Of a stretch of 5,183 nt of DNA, positions 1 through 4,756 are shown piece by piece (the stretch's first letter is position 1; every line of letters begins with the position of its first letter). Origin of the DNA: an uncultured Zetaproteobacteria bacterium (GTDB lineage Bacteria > Pseudomonadota > Zetaproteobacteria > Mariprofundales > Mariprofundaceae); assembly GCA_913056285.1 (NCBI GenBank), contig CAJXNE010000143.1, positions 1-5,183 of the forward strand, in the 5' to 3' direction. The notes under the pieces are model-generated. The model searched no databases, had not been told where the DNA came from, and was given only the letters and a program-made list of their open reading frames with translations. A program made the translations under genes and the position numbers.

Positions 1-2
1 AT

Positions 3-56
3 ACCGTACTGGCTTTCGACAAAGACGGTAACACGACTGTATTTCACAGGTATTAG
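3..56 (+). CDS. Possible C-terminal tail of an upstream plus-strand gene (partial)
   Basis: Reading the third frame from the left edge gives 17 codons (TVLAFDKDGNTTVFHRY) and then a TAG stop. The composition looks protein-like, with a DKDGNT turn of the kind found in secreted or calcium-binding-type loops, and the DNA becomes AT-rich and repeat-like straight after the stop. That contrast suggests a real gene end convergent with dnaB. The family cannot be named from so short a piece. The stop codon lies inside a 7-bp inverted repeat (50-56 with 74-80, 17-nt loop). That hairpin is weak and has no following T run, so it is not called a terminator. Frame 1 is also open here, up to position 183, but runs through repeat sequence and is less convincing. 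Confidence 0.4.
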   Translation, partial: TVLAFDKDGNTTVFHRY

Positions 57-98
57 TCCCTTACAAATAAAATCTAATACAACAGCACAAGATATTTT

Positions 99-184
99 AC
101 CGCGAAGACACAAAGGCATGAAAAATAAAGATAAAATAGGAAGAATAGATTCATGGAACATCTTATTAAAAGTCAAAAAATAAA
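99..184. repeat. Degenerate dispersed intergenic repeat (accgcgaagacacaaagg type)
   Basis: The word accgcgaagacacaaagg at 99-116, followed by an A-rich stretch with gaaaaataaagataaaatagg, resembles a repeat family I know from intergenic regions of many proteobacterial genomes, where variants of 'ccgcgaagacacgaag' recur next to 'ccacgaatgacacgaat' words. Only one copy of this word is in the window, so the assignment rests on remembered resemblance and on its position directly before the second repeat type. Confidence 0.4.
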
Positions 185-308
185 CCACGAATGACACGAA
201 TGAACAGAAGGTGAATTGTGAAACAAGAGAAGCTCCCTTGGGGGACGATCTTGGAAGCGGGCAGATGCAGACGGGTTTTTTATTCGTGTCAATTCGTGTC
301 ATTCGTGG
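185..308. repeat. 124-bp segment with perfect 17-bp terminal inverted repeats (MITE-like)
   Basis: The left end, ccacgaatgacacgaat at 185-201, is the exact reverse complement of 292-308. On the right the 10-bp word attcgtgtca is repeated in tandem (282-291 and 292-301). Outside the perfect arms the symmetry continues loosely: caaaaaa at 174-180 is mirrored by ttttttg at 316-322. The inside (about 202-281) is more GC-rich than the left flank and encodes nothing recognisable. No target-site duplication is visible. This fits a small non-autonomous element or a REP-type repeat pair. It could also be a single folded dispersed repeat unit. Confidence 0.6.
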
Positions 309-411
309 CTCAAGGTTTTTTGTTCCGGCTATGCTGGGTTAGGGGGGGGGTATTATATCTGCTAAAATCAGCAGCTGGCATCGACATATTTCCCCATTTT
401 TTGTTTGGGGT

Positions 412-489
412 GTAGGGCTGGCTTCAGGAGCATATTTTGAATCAGCCTTGGTTTTGAAAGTATGGTATAGCATGAAAGCCAGAGCCTAC
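412..489 (-). other. Imperfect inverted repeat after dnaB (weak candidate 3' structure)
   Basis: Positions 412-425 and 474-489 are imperfect inverted repeats (gtagggctggcttc against gaaagccagagcctac). They can form two short helices of 5 and 6 bp around a mismatch, with a loop of about 48 bases. The structure begins right after the dnaB stop codon in the minus-strand transcript. It lacks a following U run and has a long loop, so an intrinsic terminator is doubtful. It could act as a 3' stabilising or processing structure. Confidence 0.25.
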
Positions 490-491
490 AA

Positions 492-1874
492 TCAGTCGTC
501 AAAACCAGCTGAAACGTGATTTTCGAAGCGGGTGTATTTGTTGATGAATGTCAGTTTTACATCGCCAATGGGGCCGTTTCGTTGTTTTGCAACGATGATT
601 TCGGCTAAGCCTTCATTGTCCGGCTTTTTGTTATACACCTCATCACGATAGATAAACATAATCACATCGGCGTCCTGCTCGATAGCGCCAGATTCACGCA
701 GATCGGACATGACAGGGCGTTTGTCGGCGCGTTGTTCCAGCGACCGATTGAGCTGGGACAAGGCAATGATAGGCACATCCAACTCTTTGGCCAGCGCTTT
801 CAGGGCACGGGTGATTTCAGAGATTTCCTGAGCGCGATTGTCGGCGTCGGAGCGACCGGACATCAAGCCGACATAATCGATCAGCACCAGATCAAGTTGT
901 TTGGCTTCGCGTTTGAGTCGGCGGCATTTGGAGCGGATTTCGAGCACCGAAATGGCCGGCGTATCATCGACAAAGATAGCCGACTCGGCCAGTGACCCGC
1001 TGGCAGCAGCCAGTTTACGCCAGTCTTCAGCCGAGAAGCGACCGGTGCGTAAATGTTGCATATCGACGCGCGCTTCGCAGGCCAGCATACGCATGGCGAT
1101 TTGTTGGGAGGACATTTCCAGTGAAAACACGGCGACCACGCCGGTGTCATCGCCACGTATGGATGCATTTTGCGCCAGATTCATCGAGAAGGCGGTTTTA
1201 CCCATACTTGGGCGTCCGGCGACAATAATCAGATCGCCGCGCTGCATGCCGGCAGTCATGCGATCCAGATCGTCAAATCCGGTCGGAATACCGGTAACCA
1301 GCTTCTTCTCCGCATACCTTGCTTCCAGCTCTTTGTAGCTTTCCAGCATCAGATCGGACATCTTATTGAAAGAGGGGCGTGACCGGTTGAAGTTTTCGGC
1401 TATGCCAAGAATATTTTTCTCGGCCAGATCGAGGTGCTCGTTAACATCCCTGCCTGTTTCTTCATAGACATCGCGGCTGACATCGCTACAGACAGACAGT
1501 AAATCGCGTAGCACCGAGCGTTCACGCACGATATCGGCATAGTGTTTGACATTGGCAGAGGTGGGGACGGCGGTGACCAGTTCCGCCAGATAAGTCTCGC
1601 CACCCATACTGGCCAGTTCATCGCGGCGTTCGAGCTGGTCCTTGATGGTCAGTGCATCAACAGGTTGTCCTTTACCGGCCAGTTCCTGAATGACAAAGAA
1701 AATGCGTGCATTGGCCTCAACATAGAAATGCTCGGGCAGCAACGAGCCTTCAAGACGCTCCAGCGCTTCAGCATCGAGCATGATTCCCCCGAGCACCGCC
1801 CGTTCCGCATCATGGGCATGGGGCGGGATACGCTCTCTGAGCGTATCAGTGCGCAGGGGAATCGCCTGATTCAA
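492..1874 (-). CDS. dnaB: Replicative DNA helicase DnaB
   Basis: This 460-residue protein is the hexameric 5'-3' helicase that unwinds DNA at the replication fork; E. coli DnaB has 471 residues. An N-terminal DnaB domain (IPPHAHDAERAVLGG near residues 16-30) is followed by a linker and a RecA-like ATPase domain from about 190. Walker A is GRPSMGKT (220-227), the catalytic glutamate is in SLEMS (E253), and Walker B ends at D333. ALSQLNRS (371-378) and KQRNGP (430-435, with the likely arginine finger R432) complete the ATPase motifs. There is no intein. The residue after DYV is G336, where the family nearly always has Gln (DYLQLM). The start is TTG: the in-frame TAA upstream leaves only ATT, CTG and TTG as possible starts before residue 32, and only a weak GAG lies upstream as ribosome site. 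It lies 36 bp after rplI, probably as the last gene of the operon. Confidence 0.97.
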   Translation of the reverse strand: MNQAIPLRTDTLRERIPPHAHDAERAVLGGIMLDAEALERLEGSLLPEHFYVEANARIFFVIQELAGKGQPVDALTIKDQLERRDELASMGGETYLAELVTAVPTSANVKHYADIVRERSVLRDLLSVCSDVSRDVYEETGRDVNEHLDLAEKNILGIAENFNRSRPSFNKMSDLMLESYKELEARYAEKKLVTGIPTGFDDLDRMTAGMQRGDLIIVAGRPSMGKTAFSMNLAQNASIRGDDTGVVAVFSLEMSSQQIAMRMLACEARVDMQHLRTGRFSAEDWRKLAAASGSLAESAIFVDDTPAISVLEIRSKCRRLKREAKQLDLVLIDYVGLMSGRSDADNRAQEISEITRALKALAKELDVPIIALSQLNRSLEQRADKRPVMSDLRESGAIEQDADVIMFIYRDEVYNKKPDNEGLAEIIVAKQRNGPIGDVKLTFINKYTRFENHVSAGFDD

Positions 1875-1910
1875 TAGAGGCAGCTCAATGCGTTATGATC
1901 GATGCAGCGA

Positions 1911-2360
1911 TTAATGCTGCTCGGAAGTGACAGTGATACTCAACGTAGCGGTGACATCCGGGTGCAGGCGTACGCGGAATTCGTGTTTACCGACTTCCTT
2001 GATGTGCTCATCCTGCAAGATGTTACGACGCTCAACTGCAACATCATTATCCTTGAGCAGTACAGCCAGTTCAGCAGGCCCGACAGAGCCATACAGATGC
2101 TTGCCATCGGATGTGGCCAATACCACTTCCATCTCTAAACCTTCGAGCTTGGCAGCTGCGGTCTTGGCCTGAGCCAATACGTCAGCTTGCTTGCTTTCAA
2201 GCAGGTCGCGACGGCGTTCGAACACCTTGCGGTTGCCAGCATCGGCTGTTGCAGCCTTGCCCTGTGGCAACAGGAAGTTGCGGCCATAACCCGGACGGAC
2301 GCTGACTTCATCACCAACATTGCCCAAACCTTCAACACGTTCCAAAAGAATCAATTGCAT
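1911..2360 (-). CDS. rplI: 50S ribosomal protein L9
   Basis: The product has 149 residues, the same length as E. coli L9. L9 binds 23S rRNA at the base of the L1 stalk and helps keep translation accurate and ribosomes from crowding. The N-terminal rRNA-binding domain (MQLILLERVEGLGNVGDEV…GYGRNFLLPQGKA, residues 1-36) matches the L9 signature. A long charged connecting helix follows (about 41-75), then the C-terminal domain containing LYGSVG. I chose the ATG at 2358-2360, not an upstream codon at 2399, because GGAGGA (2365-2370) sits just before it and MQLILL is the family's start. The gene begins one base after the stop of the membrane gene, and its ribosome site lies inside that gene's last codons, so translational coupling is likely. 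Confidence 0.97.
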   Translation of the reverse strand: MQLILLERVEGLGNVGDEVSVRPGYGRNFLLPQGKAATADAGNRKVFERRRDLLESKQADVLAQAKTAAAKLEGLEMEVVLATSDGKHLYGSVGPAELAVLLKDNDVAVERRNILQDEHIKEVGKHEFRVRLHPDVTATLSITVTSEQH

Positions 2361-2361
2361 T

Positions 2362-3369
2362 TTATCCTCCAACTGCCGGCATATTCCGGCGATAGTCAAA
2401 CCAAATATCCATCAGGCCGATGATCACAAACGGTATGATCAACACCGACCAGATAATTAACATCAAATACATCAACGCGATTGAAAGCAACATTCCTTTC
2501 GCTTTCAACCAGCTATGCCCCACTGCGACACCCTGTGCTGCCAGCAATCCGCCCACCAGAATAGCGGCATTGACGGCTAGGTAGTGTAACTCGCCCGAGC
2601 CCAGATTCAGCATCACCAGCAGCGCCAGAAACAGATAGGCAACTGGCTTGCCAAAGCCCAGACTTAGTAAATTCGTCGCCTCGCCCTGATAAAAGCCAAA
2701 CTTGCGGGCGATATTTCTGGCCAGAACGACATCGCCCCACCAGCTAAACCACAGGCCCAGTGCTACCAGGCCGGGCAGGATTTCTACCATCATCTTGCGC
2801 GACTCTTCAAGCATTTGCACCGCTTGAGGTTCGCCTGTCGGAATTTGCTGTTGTACGCCTTCAAACATGGGCGACAGTAGTCCGTCAATCAATCCTCTGA
2901 TGCCTGTATCCTGCATGCCGGCGGCAACCATCAGTCCAACCAGCGTCAGTCCACCCAGCCCGAACGCCATATATTGGGCGCTACGGCGCACACCATCGGA
3001 GCGCATCATCATGGTAGCGGCCATGATGGGTATCAGGCCATAAACCACAAACACCACTAAACCCGGCAGCAAGGCAAAGCCAGCGATGGCAGTCACACCT
3101 GCCGCCGTCAGTGCGGCAACATGGATGGCAAAAACCAGTCCACCACCAAAGGTGATCAGTGCCACCAGTGCCGGTGCCAGAACATGCAGTGACAAACCAA
3201 TGGTCGTCATCAGCATGGCCACGAAGGTTGATGATGAACCGCCCAGCATGGGCAGCCAGATGGCGCTCATCAACATCGCGAGCATCAACGCAGCGCAAGG
3301 CAGCCGATGCGTCAGCACATAACTCAATAGCGGCGGCATGGTCTGCGGATCACGAGCCTGATCTTGCAT
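2362..3369 (-). CDS. DUF2232-type multi-pass inner membrane protein
   Basis: The 335-residue product is very hydrophobic, with about eight membrane segments estimated by eye near residues 22-42, 48-70, 72-90, 92-117, 132-151, 194-216, 240-284 (two passes) and 290-318. A polar amphipathic stretch (about 152-192, GLLSPMFEGVQQQ…EESRKMM) separates the two halves. The C-terminus (DIWFDYRRN) is charged. A membrane protein of this kind between rpsR and rplI is a recurring proteobacterial arrangement, usually annotated DUF2232; its biochemical role is not known to me. The ATG at 3367-3369 has only a weak ribosome site and lies inside a 14-bp tandem duplication. An in-frame ATG at 3337-3339 (residue 11) is the alternative. 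No catalytic motif is visible. Context suggests a link to growth or envelope, but this is inference. Confidence 0.85.
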   Translation of the reverse strand: MQDQARDPQTMPPLLSYVLTHRLPCAALMLAMLMSAIWLPMLGGSSSTFVAMLMTTIGLSLHVLAPALVALITFGGGLVFAIHVAALTAAGVTAIAGFALLPGLVVFVVYGLIPIMAATMMMRSDGVRRSAQYMAFGLGGLTLVGLMVAAGMQDTGIRGLIDGLLSPMFEGVQQQIPTGEPQAVQMLEESRKMMVEILPGLVALGLWFSWWGDVVLARNIARKFGFYQGEATNLLSLGFGKPVAYLFLALLVMLNLGSGELHYLAVNAAILVGGLLAAQGVAVGHSWLKAKGMLLSIALMYLMLIIWSVLIIPFVIIGLMDIWFDYRRNMPAVGG

Positions 3370-3390
3370 CAGATCACTTGCATCAGATCA
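3363..3390 (-). repeat. Two tandem copies of a 14-bp unit over the membrane gene start
   Basis: On the minus strand tgatctgatgcaag occurs twice without a gap (3377-3390, then 3363-3376). Each copy carries an ATG. The downstream ATG (3367-3369) opens the membrane gene. The upstream ATG (3381-3383) is shifted by 14 bases, out of frame, and opens a four-codon frame (MQVI) whose TGA overlaps the real start as TGATG. The arrangement could couple or dampen initiation, or may simply be a recent slippage duplication. Confidence 0.75.
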
Positions 3391-3416
3391 GCTTGCGACT
3401 GCCGGAAATACCGCAA

Positions 3417-3791
3417 TCAGTCGTGGTGCAGCGGTGTAAACGGTACCAAAGCAAGCACACGGGCGCGTTTGATGGCCGTGGTCAAAAAACGCTGATGCTT
3501 GGCGCAAGTGCCGGTCACGCGTGACGGCAGAATCTTGTAACGCTCGGTAATGAAACCGCGCAGCAAATCCGGATCTTTATGATCAATATTCAGGCTGGTG
3601 TCAGCGCAGAATTTGCAGAACTTACGACGGCGCTGAAAACGACCACGCGGGCCACCACGCTGCGGACGATCACCTTGTGGACGACGGTCACCCTGCGGAC
3701 GAGTACCTTGCGGACGAGCACCTTGCGGGCGTGATCCTTGAGGACGATCTCCTGATGCGGCTGGCGCTGCTTTTTTCACTTCTTCAGTCAT
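3417..3791 (-). CDS. rpsR: 30S ribosomal protein S18 with an extended RPQG-repeat N-terminus
   Basis: S18 pairs with S6 on the platform of the 30S subunit. The core (residues about 51-124: RRRKFCKFC…ITERYKILPSRVTGTCAKHQR…AIKRARVLALVPF) aligns along the 75-residue E. coli protein. A further 50 residues precede it: an acidic start, then six near-repeats of RPQG plus one residue (16-46) and a GGPRGRFQRRR basic stretch. The core carries C59, C62, C96 and H99, a CxxC…CxxH pattern that could bind zinc as in cysteine-bearing S18 forms; E. coli S18 lacks it. The ATG at 3789-3791 is preceded by AGGAG (3800-3804) at 8 bases, which supports the long form. The gene lies 20 bp after priB and 47 bp before the membrane gene. 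Confidence 0.95.
   Translation of the reverse strand: MTEEVKKAAPAASGDRPQGSRPQGARPQGTRPQGDRRPQGDRPQRGGPRGRFQRRRKFCKFCADTSLNIDHKDPDLLRGFITERYKILPSRVTGTCAKHQRFLTTAIKRARVLALVPFTPLHHD
3654..3746 (-). repeat. In-gene 15-bp tandem repeat coding RPQG units in rpsR
   Basis: Six consecutive units code RPQGS, RPQGA, RPQGT, RPQGD(R), RPQGD and RPQRG. At the DNA level they are imperfect 15-bp repeats, with one 18-bp unit where an extra arginine codon is inserted. The frame is kept throughout. The copies have drifted at synonymous positions, so the array is probably not very recent, but its copy number could vary between strains by slippage. Confidence 0.85.
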
Positions 3792-3811
3792 ATCTCTTAC
3801 TCCTGTTATCT

Positions 3812-4165
3812 CTAATCAACGGTGGTCGGGTGTTGCTCCATTAGCCGGCATGCATCGACCCAAATTTCCACCTGTCCCCAGCAAGGCTGATTATCCCTGC
3901 TATAAAAACGTCTGCGCAAACAGCCTTCGATCTCCACATGACGGCCATCGAGAGCCATCATTATGTTGACGATATCGCCACTGGCGCGCAGCGGCATGGG
4001 CTGTTCATCCTGAACCCCGGCTCGAACCGGCCCTAATTTAGGGCGATACGTTACCAGTTCCGCAATCAACGCCAGTGAGCCATCCGGCATCCAGCGTTTG
4101 CGTAACTGCCCCAGCCGGCCCGTAACACGGGCGCGGTTGAAATCAGGCGCTTGCTTCTGCTCCAT
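3812..4165 (-). CDS. priB: PriB-like primosomal replication protein N (OB-fold)
   Basis: PriB binds single-stranded DNA and links PriA to DnaT during replication restart. The 117-residue product starts MEQKQAPDFNRARVTGRLGQL and has the layout of a single SSB-like OB-fold: a first strand with VTGRLG, a central SLALIAELVTYRP strand pair, and GRHVEIEGCLRRRFY…WGQVEIWVDACRLM at the end. E. coli PriB has 104 residues and the identity looks low, so the call rests on fold pattern plus position between rpsF and rpsR. I chose the ATG at 4163-4165 because AAAGGA (4171-4176) lies 5 bases upstream. Reading further upstream in this frame gives only an artefactual Lys/Leu-rich stretch that is rpsF out of frame. 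The gene overlaps the end of rpsF by 23 bp. It might be another small OB-fold protein. Confidence 0.75.
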   Translation of the reverse strand: MEQKQAPDFNRARVTGRLGQLRKRWMPDGSLALIAELVTYRPKLGPVRAGVQDEQPMPLRASGDIVNIMMALDGRHVEIEGCLRRRFYSRDNQPCWGQVEIWVDACRLMEQHPTTVD

Positions 4166-4628
4166 CAGCGTCCTTTGTTTCAGCTTTAGCTTCAGCGTCA
4201 GCAACTGCTTCAGCGGCAGGTGCGGCTTCTTCGGCTTTTTCTTCAGCAGGAGCTGCATCAGCAGCGGCCTTGGCTTCAGCAGCTTCTTCTTCACGCTTGG
4301 CAGCAGCCTGAGCGCGACGCAGCAGTGGAGACGGCTTATCGGACAATTCAGTCAGACGGGTGGTTAGCGAGCGGATAATGCGCTCTTCCAGACTAATCGC
4401 GTGTTCCAGCGTTTTGATGGCTTCAGCGCTGCCGTCGGTGACAAGCAGGATATAGTTGCCACGTTTACGGTTGGCAATGGAATAAGCCAACGGACGTGAA
4501 CCCCAGTTTTCGCGTTTTACAATGCGGCCACCGACTTTTTCGACTTTACTGATCAGATCATCAGTCAGTGATTCGGTGTTTTCCTGAGAGATATCAGGAT
4601 TAACGATAAAAATAGTTTCGTAATACAA
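4143..4628 (-). CDS. rpsF: 30S ribosomal protein S6 with a long Ala/Glu-rich C-terminal tail
   Basis: S6 binds 16S rRNA together with S18 in the 30S platform. The ferredoxin-like core (residues 1 to about 98: YYETIFIVNPD, NWGSRPLAYSI, GNYILLV, EERIIRSLTTR) is typical. Residues about 105-161 form a low-complexity Ala/Glu/Lys tail with roughly 16 acidic and 6 basic residues in the last 51, longer than the E. coli tail (131 residues in total). E. coli S6 is glutamylated at its C-terminus by RimK; this tail ends in EASA, so that modification is not predicted. The start codon is TTG (4626-4628). It is supported by GAGGAG (4635-4640) at 6-base spacing and by MYYETIF at the family's N-terminus. This is the first gene of the operon. 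Confidence 0.95.
   Translation of the reverse strand: MYYETIFIVNPDISQENTESLTDDLISKVEKVGGRIVKRENWGSRPLAYSIANRKRGNYILLVTDGSAEAIKTLEHAISLEERIIRSLTTRLTELSDKPSPLLRRAQAAAKREEEAAEAKAAADAAPAEEKAEEAAPAAEAVADAEAKAETKDADGAEASA
4146..4310 (-). repeat. Low-complexity GC-A/GC-T rich codon repeats in the rpsF tail
   Basis: The part of rpsF coding the C-terminal tail consists of recurring Ala (GCT, GCA, GCC) and Glu (GAA) codons, visible as repeated cttcagc words on the plus strand. There is no exact unit, so it is a drifted or composition-biased stretch. It ends inside the overlap with priB. Confidence 0.6.
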
Positions 4629-4633
4629 ACGGC

Positions 4634-4686
4634 GCTCCTCTAGGTGTACTTACGTACGCCCCGGTACGATGATGCGCGTCCGGAGC
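4634..4686 (-). promoter_or_regulatory. Candidate S6:S18-binding autoregulatory leader of rpsF mRNA
   Basis: In the minus-strand transcript, GUAC (4657-4654) pairs with GUAC (4649-4646) around a GUAA tetraloop of the GNRA type (4653-4650). Beyond one C·A mismatch, GGG (4661-4659) pairs with CCU (4644-4642), and U4666 pairs with A4641. This leaves ACCG (4665-4662) bulged on the 5' side. A CCG-containing bulge next to a capped stem is the hallmark of the known rpsF leader motif bound by the S6:S18 complex, mimicking its 16S rRNA site. In addition GCUCC (4686-4682) is complementary to GGAGC (4638-4634), which holds the ribosome site, so a closing helix could hide it. The structure is drawn by hand. 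The position and the bulge are strong points; the exact fit to the family is inferred. Confidence 0.6.
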
Positions 4687-4726
4687 AAGGTATGTTTCTG
4701 CACAGTCGCCCGCGCAGTGGCGGCGC

Positions 4727-4754
4727 ATCATAAGGTGAAAAAGGCAGATTGCAA
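4727..4754 (-). promoter_or_regulatory. Sigma70-type promoter of the rpsF operon
   Basis: The minus strand shows TTGCAA (4754-4749, 4 of 6 consensus bases) as the -35 box and TATGAT (4732-4727, 5 of 6) as the -10 box, separated by 16 bases. Transcription would start near 4720, giving a leader of about 92 nt before the rpsF TTG. No comparably good promoter was noticed between the later genes of the operon, though this was not searched exhaustively. Confidence 0.6.
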
Positions 4755-4756
4755 GC

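Larger units (their letters stand above)
57..491. other. Intergenic region without a gene, rich in dispersed-type repeats
   Basis: No believable coding region is seen in these 435 bases on either strand. The open frame at 218-415 (plus) has no homology I recognise, no good ribosome site, and runs through the repeats. The left part (57-184) is strongly AT-rich and contains an accgcgaagacacaaagg word followed by A-rich sequence. The middle (185-308) is bounded by inverted repeats. A small ccggc/gctgg hairpin lies at 325-337, a run of nine G at 342-350, a small ctgct/agcag hairpin at 359-374, and a cccca/tgggg hairpin at 392-410. The alr gene that often follows dnaB in proteobacteria is absent here. 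Confidence 0.7.

Noticed and set aside
392..410. cccca/tgggg hairpin as a terminator of dnaB
   Set aside because: The stem is only 5 bp and no U run follows on the minus-strand transcript.
218..415. 65-codon open frame on the plus strand in the left intergenic region
   Set aside because: It runs through the inverted repeat and the G9 tract, has GTG/ATG-like starts without a clear ribosome site, and the product has no family features.
901..1338. Plus-strand 145-codon frame opposite dnaB (and similar frames at 732-995 and 1542-1877)
   Set aside because: Antisense shadows of the conserved dnaB coding sequence with no recognisable domain.
1904..1920. gcagc/gctgc hairpin at the rplI stop as a terminator between rplI and dnaB
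   Set aside because: Five-bp arms with no U run; a stop there would cut off dnaB, for which no strong own promoter is visible.
2361..2399. Longer rplI form starting at 2399
   Set aside because: It reads through the end of the membrane gene; the ATG at 2360 has an excellent ribosome site and matches the L9 N-terminus and length.
3159..3524. Plus-strand 121-codon frame spanning the membrane gene start and the end of rpsR
   Set aside because: Antisense to two supported genes, with low-complexity composition and no ribosome site; a shadow frame.
3654..3746. Regular 15-bp periodicity considered as a CRISPR-like or regulatory repeat array
   Set aside because: The units are too short and without spacers; they are in frame and code RPQG repeats of S18.
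4166..4294. Upstream extension of priB giving a Lys/Leu-rich N-terminus
   Set aside because: It is the rpsF tail read in another frame; the ATG at 4165 has its own AAAGGA site and begins the OB-fold.
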